From: Maribacter caenipelagi
GTDB lineage: Bacteria > Bacteroidota > Bacteroidia > Flavobacteriales > Flavobacteriaceae
DNA: 64,000 nucleotides
Assembly: GCF_004364175.1 (NCBI RefSeq)
Contig: NZ_SNZW01000016.1
Location: 281,133 to 345,132 of the forward strand
Reading direction: 5' to 3'
The position numbers and the translations under genes were made by a program. Positions 17,773-27,184 of the stretch are shown piece by piece (positions within the stretch are counted from its first letter, which is position 1; each line of letters begins with the position of its first letter). The notes below the pieces were generated by a model, which was not told the DNA's origin, did not search any database, and worked only from the letters and a program-made list of their open reading frames with translations.

Positions 17773-19494
17773 TTAAATATGCTTTTTAACTATTGACTCT
17801 GATAGGTTGAGAACTTTTTCAGGAAAAATATGGGCAAAATCATTTAGGAATTTTTGTCCTATAGAGGTTTCGTAAAAGTTGTTTTTAGTAAGAAATTTAT
17901 CATTTCCAAATAAGTTGTGTTCAAGTGATGGTATTGGAATTCTTTTATGTGTTTTAAGTAGCTTATCAATTAATCTATAAAAAAGACTATTGCTTTCTAA
18001 ATTATGAATCTGATCAATTTTTGTTGAATCAATATCTTTCCACCATTCGTAAGTTAATTCCTCATCGTCTGTATTAACTTGAATAAAATCACCCTTGCGA
18101 TTAATTAATTTATGTTCTATTAATAAATCAAGGATTTGTTTAACTTCTTCTGGTTTAGTGTCGGGGTAAAATATCTTCAATAATACATTTAAATCATGCT
18201 CATGACCATTTTTAATGCCTATATATTTAAATAAAGAAATATTAGTTAATAATTCGACAGCACCTTTTCCAACATTACCTTTTCCAATCTCCTGTTTTAT
18301 CAATTCTAGAGAAGAAGTTTGACCTTCAAAAGAAATTTTATCACTAAGATTTAGTATTGCCATTTTAATATTGCCATTTAGCTTATTTGCTAATTCAACT
18401 GATTTGTTATATGAAAATTTTGTTTCAAGTATTTCGGTACACATATCAATTTGATCACCTTTTGTAATAATAATTTCATTACGGCTGTTCTGGCTATTGA
18501 TACTAGTAGTAATAAGTTTTATTCTTGAACCCATGAAAAGCTCCTCTAGACTTTCGATTTTATGTTCAGGACAATTATCCAAGATTAAAATTGTATCGAT
18601 ATTTCGTTTTTTTAGAATATCTAATTTTTGAGCGATATCTCCATCCAAAGCGCCGTTATAGTCATGGTATACCATCCTGTTTTTAGACTCGGTAATTTCT
18701 TCTAAATCGTCATTTTTTCTAAATAGTTCAAATAAAAGTCTAGACTTACCACTTTTAGCAGGTGCGATGATTCTTATAGGTTTGTCATCTTTAGATATTG
18801 TAAGTCTTAACCTCTTTATTATTTTTTTCATTGTTTTTATTAAAATATATGGCGGTCGACTTATTTCTGCTAAAGAGGTATAAAGTTGTAAAGGGCTTAA
18901 TATATCTGACTGATGATTAATACTTGACTTAATTGAATTTCGAATCGCTATTTCGAATGCTTTCACAAGATTTTTTTGTTCTTCTGATTTGATATCTGAT
19001 TGATTTGCTCTCTCTTCTGATAAATTATAAGTAATGGGGTATCTAAGACCTTTCATATCTACAGGTAGCATTTCTGGCTCACCAAAAGCAGTATTCATAA
19101 CCAAAATAGTTCTATCAAAATTTTTAAGTCCCCAGGAATAGCCTGTTTCTATGAGCACATTAGGATTAGGTGCGGGTTTGAGATTTGAAATTGGTTTGTC
19201 AATTTCGATTAAAATTTGTTTGCCATCATCATGGAAGCTAACTCCTTTTGACTGCCAAATTTTTGAAGAGGTAAAGGTCACATCACCAATAAACACATCT
19301 GCATTAGAAGAATGTTTAAGCATGGTTTCAAGTAAAGGCGGATTTCCACCTACCTCCCCAAACCCATCAATCAAAGGTTCAATATCAAACTCCTTAATAT
19401 TCCTAATTGCTTTTTTGATTGCATTTTTAATGAAACCTAAATTAAGTTTGGAGTTAATATCAGTTTGAAATGAATAAAAAACTTTATAACCCAT
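17773..19494 (-). CDS. TIR-like domain plus STAND-type P-loop ATPase
   Basis: Residues 1-~190 form a Rossmann-like domain opening KVFYSFQTD. It continues with ADVFIGDVT, PNPNVLIETGYSWGL and ILVMNTAFGEPEMLPVD, a pattern I know from TIR-like N-terminal domains of defence ATPases. From ~230 there is an NTPase with Walker A APAKSGKSRLLFEL near 246 and Walker B TILILDN near 305, then a winged-helix-like region. It is probably cytoplasmic. By analogy with STAND proteins it would bind ATP, assemble on a trigger and activate the TIR-like effector; none of this is proven here. It precedes the helical gene with no intergenic base and follows a small unknown gene by 7 bp. Confidence 0.7.
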   Translation of the reverse strand: MGYKVFYSFQTDINSKLNLGFIKNAIKKAIRNIKEFDIEPLIDGFGEVGGNPPLLETMLKHSSNADVFIGDVTFTSSKIWQSKGVSFHDDGKQILIEIDKPISNLKPAPNPNVLIETGYSWGLKNFDRTILVMNTAFGEPEMLPVDMKGLRYPITYNLSEERANQSDIKSEEQKNLVKAFEIAIRNSIKSSINHQSDILSPLQLYTSLAEISRPPYILIKTMKKIIKRLRLTISKDDKPIRIIAPAKSGKSRLLFELFRKNDDLEEITESKNRMVYHDYNGALDGDIAQKLDILKKRNIDTILILDNCPEHKIESLEELFMGSRIKLITTSINSQNSRNEIIITKGDQIDMCTEILETKFSYNKSVELANKLNGNIKMAILNLSDKISFEGQTSSLELIKQEIGKGNVGKGAVELLTNISLFKYIGIKNGHEHDLNVLLKIFYPDTKPEEVKQILDLLIEHKLINRKGDFIQVNTDDEELTYEWWKDIDSTKIDQIHNLESNSLFYRLIDKLLKTHKRIPIPSLEHNLFGNDKFLTKNNFYETSIGQKFLNDFAHIFPEKVLNLSESIVKKHI

Positions 19495-19501
19495 TTTTTC
19501 T

Positions 19502-19861
19502 TTAAAATTTTATAATCTCTTTTACAAACTTGTTAAAATCAAACCCAGTACCGCCAGATTTAACATCCCGTAAATACATATAACTTTTATCTGCTGAAAT
19601 CTCTAAATCAACGGCATTCCTATCTGGTCTAATTTTAAAGCTAGCGTTTATATCTTTGGTGAATTTATTGGTTAGATAAATCCAAATAACTTCTTGGTCA
19701 GTTTTTAAAAGTAAATGCACATCATCATGAAATTTATGTGTTTTAATGTTCAACCACCAGACTTCTTTAGATTTATTAATCTTGGAATAACTAGTATTAC
19801 TATTTGTTAGCGTCGTATCATATTTACTATTAATACGGTCGATTAAATCTTTTTTAGTCAT
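19502..19861 (-). CDS. Small hypothetical protein downstream of mcrC
   Basis: I choose the ATG at 19859-19861 (119 residues); the longer frame starts with TTG inside mcrC. The protein is alpha/beta, with KEVWWLNIKTHKFHDDVHLLL, VIWIYLTN and a C-terminal SGGTGFDFNKFVKEII stretch. I do not recognise the family. It starts 4 bp after the mcrC stop and ends 7 bp before the TIR-like ATPase start, so it could serve either McrBC or the ATPase system. It has no signal peptide or membrane segment. Confidence 0.65.
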   Translation of the reverse strand: MTKKDLIDRINSKYDTTLTNSNTSYSKINKSKEVWWLNIKTHKFHDDVHLLLKTDQEVIWIYLTNKFTKDINASFKIRPDRNAVDLEISADKSYMYLRDVKSGGTGFDFNKFVKEIIKF

Positions 19862-19865
19862 ATAA

Positions 19866-21149
19866 TTAATTTTCACCAACTTTAGTTTGAATACTAGGCA
19901 CGTAAAGACCTAAACTATAGAACCCGTTATATTTATTAATTGATACCTTTTGTTCTAAGTTTAATAAACCATAATGTTGATTTTCTTTATCTCTAATAGG
20001 ATATATGATTAGGCAGTCAATAATTTCATTTTTTTGCTTCCTTAGTTTTTCATAAACTTTATCCATTCTAGCATATCCTGCTAGTTGTCTAATATCTTCC
20101 TTATTATTTTTACCTCTTCCATATTTTGTTTTATACTTGGTGTCAATTACCATTTCTTCACCTTTAAGAGTCAATAAGAAATCTAACTCTTGATAATTTG
20201 ACTTGTATTGATAATGTATATCAATACCATACCTTTTTCGTAGAAAGGTAAATGCATATAACTCAAATAATAGAGGCATATTAATCCAAAATGGTTGTGT
20301 TTGAATTTTACTGGCTTCTATGGCCCTTACGTTATGCCCAAAACGTTTTAGAATTAGTTTTACAATATTAATTGCTTCCTTATAACTGCTAAAAAAAGGT
20401 GAGGTTTTAAAGTTTTGTAAGCTTGATATGTTTTTGGGAACTGTAACTTCTTCAAAAGCAGGCAGGCAAAATTGCAAAGCGTTTGATGCTAAAGCAGCAT
20501 ATTCCGGATAAGAGCTTAAATATTTTTGAACAAATAAAAGTCCAGCTTTTAATAATTGATTCTCAGGATGATTTAAACCAAATGTATCAAATGCGCATAT
20601 TGTTTTTAACGGCTCATTCTTATAAGTATATTTTTTAAGAGTTTGTGAAACTAACAGCTTCCCTTTTATACGAGCGTTTAAATGTTTCTCTTCGCGATAA
20701 TATGATTTCTTCAATCCTTTTTCTACTAATTGTTTTACTAAATTCAGAAATTGAATTACTAATAGAGGTGATAATAGGTCTAACGATTGATTGATTTCTA
20801 TAGGGTCATCTTGACTTTTAATTTCATAAATACTATTAATATGTTTGGATGCTACCGCATCATTTAAACAGGTTAACAGCATTTTTAAGTAATCAGTTTC
20901 AAAACCATCATTATTTAGTTTTGGTGAAATACAAATGGCACGATTACTAGTTTTGCATAACCAATCTACACCAATAAAATAATGAGAGGATACTACATTA
21001 TTGTAAATTGAAAAGCAGGGTTTATTTTGAGATTTATATTTTCCAAATTTTTGGTTTTTGAAATAGTATGTATTTAGAGTTTCACTATCAATGATAGCGC
21101 AAGTTCCTTTATGCTCTCCAATTGTTATTATTTCAGTTGTATTCGGCAT
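19866..21149 (-). CDS. mcrC: McrC, 5-methylcytosine restriction nuclease subunit
   Basis: The 427-residue protein shows the McrC pattern: a variable N-terminal beta-rich part, GVDWLCKTSNRAICISPKL, a central NARIKGKLL motif, and a C-terminal PD-(D/E)xK nuclease in ELDFLLTLKGEEMVIDTKYK (near 320-340). With McrB it forms a GTP-dependent complex that cleaves modified DNA. Its ATG follows the mcrB stop with no gap (TAAATG), implying coupled translation and a fixed McrB:McrC supply. Confidence 0.93.
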   Translation of the reverse strand: MPNTTEIITIGEHKGTCAIIDSETLNTYYFKNQKFGKYKSQNKPCFSIYNNVVSSHYFIGVDWLCKTSNRAICISPKLNNDGFETDYLKMLLTCLNDAVASKHINSIYEIKSQDDPIEINQSLDLLSPLLVIQFLNLVKQLVEKGLKKSYYREEKHLNARIKGKLLVSQTLKKYTYKNEPLKTICAFDTFGLNHPENQLLKAGLLFVQKYLSSYPEYAALASNALQFCLPAFEEVTVPKNISSLQNFKTSPFFSSYKEAINIVKLILKRFGHNVRAIEASKIQTQPFWINMPLLFELYAFTFLRKRYGIDIHYQYKSNYQELDFLLTLKGEEMVIDTKYKTKYGRGKNNKEDIRQLAGYARMDKVYEKLRKQKNEIIDCLIIYPIRDKENQHYGLLNLEQKVSINKYNGFYSLGLYVPSIQTKVGEN

Positions 21150-23060
21150 TTATAATTTCTCTATCTCTAATATTGCATCTTCAGTCAAAACCCCATCCTT
21201 TACATATTCTTTAAGAATAGGAACAACTTCAAATTTTATTTTAATCTCCAATTCTTCAATAGTATTTGCCATAAAATAACTATGACCTATTTGAACATCA
21301 TCTCTTTTAAATTCGGAAGACAAAAATTCCTTTTCAAATAAATTACTAACGCTCTGAAATTTGTCTTTGGCAAAATCAGGTACATACATTTCATTAGGTA
21401 ACACATCTATGAAAGAAAATCTACGTCTAATAGCATAGTCAATATGACCTACAGAACGGTCTGCAGTATTCATAGTGCCAATAATATATAGGTTGTTTGG
21501 TAGTTTAATTTTACGTTCACCTTCATATTCATATAATGAATTAATAGTTTTACCTCTATACTCGAGTGCATAAATTAACTCTCCTAAAACTGCGGGTAAA
21601 TTGGCTCTATTAATTTCATCAATGATTAATACAAATTTTGCTTTTGGATTATCTATAGCCTTTTCTGCAAATTTGGCTAGAATCTTATTCTTTACGGAAA
21701 ACATTGGTTGCTTATCTATTACTTCTGCAACTATACCTCTCACAAAATCTTCATAAGAGTAAGCAGGATGAAACTGAACCAATTCGAAAGCACCTTTTGT
21801 GACAACCTGATTTGCATCTAGTTTTTCACCTTCTTTTATATTGAAGTTTTCAAATAAAAACCGCATAAACTCATGAGGCTCTACATCTGTGTTAAACTCA
21901 ATATTCTTTTGTTGGTGTAATGCTAATAATCGTTGGTTAAGCTGAACAAAATTTAAATTTCCTAGTTCAATACTAAAAAGAGACAAGGCATTTTTTATAT
22001 AGTTTGCAGCGTTTATAGGGGCATACTCTTCTGGGTAGTATGTGTTTAAAATTTTTAAAATATAACTTTCACCAAAATATTTTTTTGCTTCATTATAATT
22101 TTTTGATTCAACAAGATTATATATAGCTTCTGCTATAGCTTTCATTGCCTCAGATTCATCTGTAATATCTTTTACGAAACCACTTTTTACGTATTCGTCT
22201 TTAGATTTTGACCAATATAAACGATAAGATAAAGAGCTGCCTGGAAAATAGTAACCAAGTATTTTTAAACCACGTTCAATCCACCAACAAAAATTATCAC
22301 GTTCTCCTGTACCAATACAATAGTTTTCTAATGATAATTCTTTCAGGTTTTCCTTAGGGAATTCATCTAAAAATTGCTCTCTTAATTTTTTTCGTTCAAT
22401 TCTGTAATTAACTACTTCTTTATTCTCACGATTAAAGTTTTTATAGAACTCATCCAACATTTCTTTTGGATTACTAAAAGTTTCAACTTCTGTTAGTTGT
22501 TTTGCAATAGCTTCTGCGGAATAAGTTTTCCCTGTACCCGGTGGTCCTTGTAATATAATCTGTTTTTTGTGTTCTAAAACGTTTATAATGTTTTCAATTT
22601 CCATTTGATTATTTTCTTTATTGCTAGAATTAACAATGAAATTATAAAGTGGGTGAATCTGGTTAATTTCTTTTATTTTTTGAACTGCAAATTTTGTAGA
22701 AATAGTTTTGACAGTTCCATATTTACCACCTGCCTCAGTAGCCTTGTCTATTCCGTAACGTGGTGTGCCATCAGTAAAGTCTTTATCATCTTTAAAAATC
22801 CATTCTTCAACAGATGCCCAGTGATTAAAACCATCTTCATTATTAATAAATCTGTTCTTTACTTTGCCATAAGCAACAAAATTTCGATGATATTTTAATA
22901 TCAAAATGTCTCCTGTGGAAATATCAAAGTAGCTTCCCTTTTGATTTGTATTTTCATGTAAAACAAAAGCCTTTTTTTCAATTATCCTTTTAAAGTTTTT
23001 CTCTATGTAATCTTCGTCAGGTTGACCAGCACTTACTACATGAAATTTTAAATGACTCAT
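21150..23060 (-). CDS. mcrB: McrB, GTP-dependent motor with EVE-like recognition domain
   Basis: The 636-residue protein starts with an EVE/ASCH-like domain (KFHVVSAGQPDEDYIEKNF, then STGDILILKYHRNFVAYGKV), a kind of modified-base reader found in several McrB proteins. The AAA+ GTPase follows: Walker A GPPGTGKTYSAEAI near 175, Walker B VLIIDEINRANLPAVLGEL, and the sensor region IIGTMNTADRSVGHID-YAIRRRF. The target modification cannot be read from sequence. It starts 2 bp before the hsdS stop, inside a type I R-M operon, so both systems are likely expressed together. Confidence 0.93.
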   Translation of the reverse strand: MSHLKFHVVSAGQPDEDYIEKNFKRIIEKKAFVLHENTNQKGSYFDISTGDILILKYHRNFVAYGKVKNRFINNEDGFNHWASVEEWIFKDDKDFTDGTPRYGIDKATEAGGKYGTVKTISTKFAVQKIKEINQIHPLYNFIVNSSNKENNQMEIENIINVLEHKKQIILQGPPGTGKTYSAEAIAKQLTEVETFSNPKEMLDEFYKNFNRENKEVVNYRIERKKLREQFLDEFPKENLKELSLENYCIGTGERDNFCWWIERGLKILGYYFPGSSLSYRLYWSKSKDEYVKSGFVKDITDESEAMKAIAEAIYNLVESKNYNEAKKYFGESYILKILNTYYPEEYAPINAANYIKNALSLFSIELGNLNFVQLNQRLLALHQQKNIEFNTDVEPHEFMRFLFENFNIKEGEKLDANQVVTKGAFELVQFHPAYSYEDFVRGIVAEVIDKQPMFSVKNKILAKFAEKAIDNPKAKFVLIIDEINRANLPAVLGELIYALEYRGKTINSLYEYEGERKIKLPNNLYIIGTMNTADRSVGHIDYAIRRRFSFIDVLPNEMYVPDFAKDKFQSVSNLFEKEFLSSEFKRDDVQIGHSYFMANTIEELEIKIKFEVVPILKEYVKDGVLTEDAILEIEKL

Positions 23061-23062
23061 AT

Positions 23063-24244
23063 TTAAAACAGCTGATTAATTAAACTTTTTTGTAGGGCTT
23101 TGGAACTTGAGATTTTTGATTTGACAATTTTTGTAGAATCATCAAGTTCTTCTAATTTTTCAGCTTCTTCTGAAATTAAATCTTTGTTTTTCGGTAAAGC
23201 AACTTTAAACTCTTCTACATCTGTAGGTGTAATTGCTGGATAGCTAGTTCCAGTCATTCTATCTTCACAATATCTAGTAAATTTTTTGGAAAAAAATTGA
23301 TGAAAAATAATTTTAGAATTAATATCATCAGAAACATTAATGACAGCTGTTCCTGTTGAAGCAATAATGTCCTTTCCTTCATCTATGTAAGCAAATGCTT
23401 GTTGGTAAGGTCTAACCATAGCTAGTATTATAGAATTATCATTTACAACTCTTTTTGCTCTACTTGGTGCATCAGAAAATTTCATTTTTTTTAGTTCACC
23501 AATAACTTTTGGCTCAATTATACCCGCTAAATCTAAATACCTAAATTCATAGTCTGGATTCGTGTTAGATTTCAGAGAACGAGCATTTATTTTAGCAATT
23601 TTATCAAGTCTTATATATTCCCAATTCTCTTTTTTCTTCGAGAACAAATTATCAACTAATGTAAAATATGCATGTTCTATTTTATTCAAAACCTCCTTCT
23701 CCCCCTCAATAACATCATCCATAGCCCAAAGTAATTCAGCAAGTTTGACTTGTTGGTCTTTTGGTGGTAGCAGAAATTCGTACTTAGCAATATCCTTCCA
23801 ATTTATATATGGATTTACAGAGCCTTTAGAGTTTTTAATTGAGTTTTCGGTAAAACCTTCCGACATCATAACAAATGGAAGTAATCGTTTGTCTATCTTT
23901 TCCTCATTAGCCTTAATGACTAATGTTGTATTAGAAGTTATTCCATCAAAATCTGCAATAGCAACCTTTCTTAAATATGTTCTTCGTGAACCATAAAGAA
24001 TATCTCCTTTTTCAAACTTTCGTATAAATGCAGGACCTAAATATTCATCTGTCAAATCTCCCCATTTTCTGATATGAAGGTCCTCCGAGCCCATGTGCTC
24101 ACCTTTAATATATCGTGTTAGCGTAGTATTATCACGATCTACTTTACCTTTTTCCTGAATAGCAACGTCACCAAACTTAGTTAGCTTCCACTTACTTTTA
24201 TCTAAACGAAGCTCTTCAATTGTATTTTCTATTATTTCACTCAT
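23063..24244 (-). CDS. hsdS: Type I restriction-modification specificity subunit S
   Basis: The 393-residue protein has two target-recognition halves. The central conserved helix is LPPKDQQVKLAELLWAMDDVIEG around residue 160-185, and a second helical repeat follows at the C-terminus (KSKISSSKALQKSLINQLF). The first half has the typical KGSVNPYINWKDI stretch and the second MTGTSYPAITPTDVEEFKVALP. Together they define a bipartite target, which I cannot predict. Its ATG directly follows the stop of the upstream hsdM (TAAATG). Confidence 0.93.
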   Translation of the reverse strand: MSEIIENTIEELRLDKSKWKLTKFGDVAIQEKGKVDRDNTTLTRYIKGEHMGSEDLHIRKWGDLTDEYLGPAFIRKFEKGDILYGSRRTYLRKVAIADFDGITSNTTLVIKANEEKIDKRLLPFVMMSEGFTENSIKNSKGSVNPYINWKDIAKYEFLLPPKDQQVKLAELLWAMDDVIEGEKEVLNKIEHAYFTLVDNLFSKKKENWEYIRLDKIAKINARSLKSNTNPDYEFRYLDLAGIIEPKVIGELKKMKFSDAPSRAKRVVNDNSIILAMVRPYQQAFAYIDEGKDIIASTGTAVINVSDDINSKIIFHQFFSKKFTRYCEDRMTGTSYPAITPTDVEEFKVALPKNKDLISEEAEKLEELDDSTKIVKSKISSSKALQKSLINQLF

Positions 24245-25702
24245 TTAGTTAAGGACTTCAAATAGGTTATTCATAGATTTTTTCAGTTTTTCCCCATCTT
24301 CATTCCATTTTTTAAATGCTTTAGGAAATGAAATTTCATTTTCTGAATTATCTCTCTTCACATAAAAATTGATATTCATATTACCATCAAACCCAAGAAT
24401 CTCTTCAGTTGTTGCAACTTTTGCATAATGAGGTATGTCTACAAAATCTTTATAAGTTTTATATATTTTATTAATATGATTTTCTTGGAGATAAGCCAAA
24501 CCTTTATTATCTATAACATCGTCTTTTCCGTTTACAAACAATATTTTGCCTTTTCTTTCTTTTGACTTATTAGTTTTACCGACGAGTATCATTGCCTCCA
24601 TTGGCGAATTATAAAACAAATTTGCCCCTATACCAATTACCGCTTCAATCTGATCTTCGGCAACCATTTTACGTCTCATTTCTGCTTCCATATCTCTAAA
24701 TAAAATTCCATGTGGCCAAAGAATAACAAAGCGACCGTTTTTCTTATCTAAACTTTTATGAATATGCTGCTGAAAAGCATAATCAGCACAACCTTGTGGT
24801 GGTGTGCCCCAAAGATTACGTCCATAGGGGTCGTTGACGAAACTTTTTCGATCCCATGCTTTTATACTGTATGGTGGATTAGCTAAGATTACATTGAAGG
24901 TTTTTAATTCGTCATTTTGTAAAAAAGCAGGGTTTGCCAATGTGTCGCCACGTACTATACTAAATTCTTCTATGCCGTGCATAAACATATTCATTCGGGC
25001 AATGGCACTGGTAATCAAATTTATTTCTTGACCATATAATTTTAAGGTTCTGTATTCCTTGCCTTCATCACGTAAATGCAGAGCACAGTTTAGTAACAAA
25101 CCTCCAGAACCACAGGTTGGGTCGTAAACAGATTCTCCCGATTGTGGGTCCATAATCATGGTCATTAGTTTTACTACGGTTCTATTAGTGTAAAACTCTG
25201 CTGCGGTATGTCCGGAATCATCTGCAAACTCTTTAATAAGGTACTCGTAAGCATTACCTAATTGATCGTCAGGTACGTTTTCTAAACTTAGTTTGTGTTG
25301 CGAGTAATGTTCAATTAAGTTCGTTAAGGTTTCATCACTTAACCTATTCTTGTTGGTCCAAGAAGCATCACCAAATATGCCGTACAAGGTTCCTGGGTTT
25401 GCCTTTTCAATGCTACGCATGGCATCTTGTATAGCAATACCAACGTTTGTTGTGGTTTCACGAACATCGTTCCAATGTGCACCATTTGGCACCAAGAAAT
25501 GGTGGTGTTCTGCAAAGGCAGCGTATTCTAAATCTCCATCGCCTTCTTTTAGAGCATTTTCAAACTCTTCGTCATAGACATCGCAAATACGCTTAAAAAA
25601 CATCAGCGGAAAGATGTACTGTTTGTAGTCTCCGGCATCTATTGTTCCGCGTAATTGCGTAGCAGCACCCCAAAGGTATTTTTCTAATTGCTGTTGGGTC
25701 AT
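24245..25702 (-). CDS. hsdM: Type I DNA methyltransferase subunit M (copy 1, adjacent to hsdS)
   Basis: The 485-residue protein has an HsdM N-terminal helical domain (EKYLWGAATQLRGTIDAGDYK), the SAM-binding motif I DPTCGSGGLLL, and the adenine N6-methylase motif IV NPPY (ILANPPYSI). It methylates adenine in the HsdS target. A second, diverged hsdM lies directly upstream, joined by TAAATG. Both copies look catalytically complete. The two may form an M1-M2-S complex with each M on one half-site, which is inference. Confidence 0.94.
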   Translation of the reverse strand: MTQQQLEKYLWGAATQLRGTIDAGDYKQYIFPLMFFKRICDVYDEEFENALKEGDGDLEYAAFAEHHHFLVPNGAHWNDVRETTTNVGIAIQDAMRSIEKANPGTLYGIFGDASWTNKNRLSDETLTNLIEHYSQHKLSLENVPDDQLGNAYEYLIKEFADDSGHTAAEFYTNRTVVKLMTMIMDPQSGESVYDPTCGSGGLLLNCALHLRDEGKEYRTLKLYGQEINLITSAIARMNMFMHGIEEFSIVRGDTLANPAFLQNDELKTFNVILANPPYSIKAWDRKSFVNDPYGRNLWGTPPQGCADYAFQQHIHKSLDKKNGRFVILWPHGILFRDMEAEMRRKMVAEDQIEAVIGIGANLFYNSPMEAMILVGKTNKSKERKGKILFVNGKDDVIDNKGLAYLQENHINKIYKTYKDFVDIPHYAKVATTEEILGFDGNMNINFYVKRDNSENEISFPKAFKKWNEDGEKLKKSMNNLFEVLN

Positions 25703-27184
25703 TTATATAAAATCTTTCAAAATTGTTTTAAATTTCTTTTCAGCTTTTAAGCTTTCATTCCAAGCAGTTTTTAAATCTGCCAAAGCCTCTTCAATAGAAG
25801 GCAAGTTGTCTTCAATGTTTTTTTCTACGTATAGAGGAATGTTTAAGTTGTATCCATTTTCTAACAAATCTTCTTTTGTGGCTACTTTAGCATAATTCTC
25901 AACATCTTTATAAGATATTAGCCAATTAAAAATTTGATCTATATGTGTAGATTCTAAATGATTCTGTGCCTTACCCACACGAATATGCTCTGAGGCATCT
26001 ATAAAAAGTACTTTGTCCTTTTTGGTTTCGTCTTTATTCTGTTTGAAAACCATAACGCAAGCCGCCAATTGAGTGCCATAGAAAATATTTGGTCCTAAAC
26101 CTATAACAGCCTCCAATATATCTTGCTCTAATAGTGCTTTTCTAATTTTTCCTTCTGCACCTTTTCTAAATAGAGCACCATGTGGTAATACTACGGTCAT
26201 GCGCCCGGTACTATTCATAGACTTAATCATATGTTGTACCCACGCCATATCTCCGTTGCCAGAAGGAGGAACACCTGCAATGTTTCTACCAAAAGGATCA
26301 TTAGCCCAATTTTCGGCTCCCCATTCTTTTAAAGAGAAAGGTGGGTTGGCTATAACACAATCAAAGGTTTTTAATCCGTCCGCTTCAAAAAAAGCAGGGT
26401 TGCGTAACGTATCTCCACGAACTATCTGAAAATCTTCAATACCATGAAGAAACATATTCATTCTGGCAATAGAACTAGAGGTCAGGTTTTTCTCTTGTCC
26501 ATAAAGCTTTAGGGTACGGTAATCCTCATTATTGTCTTTTAGGTGATCTACACATTCTAATAACATACCACCCGTACCACAAGCGGGATCATAAATGGTT
26601 TCTCCTTCATGTGGGTCTAAAATTAAACCTAGTAAATGCACTACAGACCTAGGAGTATAAAATTCTCCTGCCTTCTTATTGGTTAAATCTGCAAAGTGTT
26701 TAATTAGGTATTCATATGCATTACCTAACAAATCAGAATCAACTTTACTATTGCTTAAATTAAATTGTGAGAAGTGTTCTATGAGGTCTATAAGCAAATG
26801 GTCAGGCAGTTTGTTCTTGTTGCTCCATTGCGCATCACCAAAAATGCCATATAAGTATTCTTGATTATTCTGTTCAATACCGCGTAACGCTTTTTCTATT
26901 GCTAGACCTACATTCGTAGTTGTTTCCCTAATATCGTTCCAATGACAATGTTCAGGAATAATAAATCTGTGAAATTCAGGTAGATTGGCATAATCTTCAT
27001 CACCTTCAGATTCTTCAAGAGCTATTTTGTATTCTTCATCATAAACATCAGAAATACGCTTGAAAAATAGAAGAGGGAAAATATAAACTTTATAGTCAGA
27101 CGCATCTACAGGACCTTTTAAAATCCAAGCTGCTTTAGCTAAATATTGTTCTAATTGAAAAAGGGATAATTTTGTTTTGGTCAT
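25703..27184 (-). CDS. hsdM: Type I DNA methyltransferase subunit M (copy 2)
   Basis: I place the start at the ATG at 27182-27184 (MTKTKLSLFQLEQYLA), because it aligns with the start of the neighbouring hsdM; a longer TTG start at 27226 is possible. The protein has about 493 residues, with the same helical N-terminus, SAM motif DPACGTGGMLL and motif IV VIANPPFSL. The two M proteins are recognisably paralogous along their whole length but clearly diverged, so this is an old duplication. It is the first gene of the defence operon; the 1 kb upstream contains the G-rich array. Confidence 0.93.
   Translation of the reverse strand: MTKTKLSLFQLEQYLAKAAWILKGPVDASDYKVYIFPLLFFKRISDVYDEEYKIALEESEGDEDYANLPEFHRFIIPEHCHWNDIRETTTNVGLAIEKALRGIEQNNQEYLYGIFGDAQWSNKNKLPDHLLIDLIEHFSQFNLSNSKVDSDLLGNAYEYLIKHFADLTNKKAGEFYTPRSVVHLLGLILDPHEGETIYDPACGTGGMLLECVDHLKDNNEDYRTLKLYGQEKNLTSSSIARMNMFLHGIEDFQIVRGDTLRNPAFFEADGLKTFDCVIANPPFSLKEWGAENWANDPFGRNIAGVPPSGNGDMAWVQHMIKSMNSTGRMTVVLPHGALFRKGAEGKIRKALLEQDILEAVIGLGPNIFYGTQLAACVMVFKQNKDETKKDKVLFIDASEHIRVGKAQNHLESTHIDQIFNWLISYKDVENYAKVATKEDLLENGYNLNIPLYVEKNIEDNLPSIEEALADLKTAWNESLKAEKKFKTILKDFI

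Noticed and set aside
17770-17778. Nonsense mutation splitting the TIR-like ATPase
   Set aside because: The same TAAATG junction joins three other gene pairs in this operon, so a normal gene boundary is more likely; the possibility is kept only as part of a finding.
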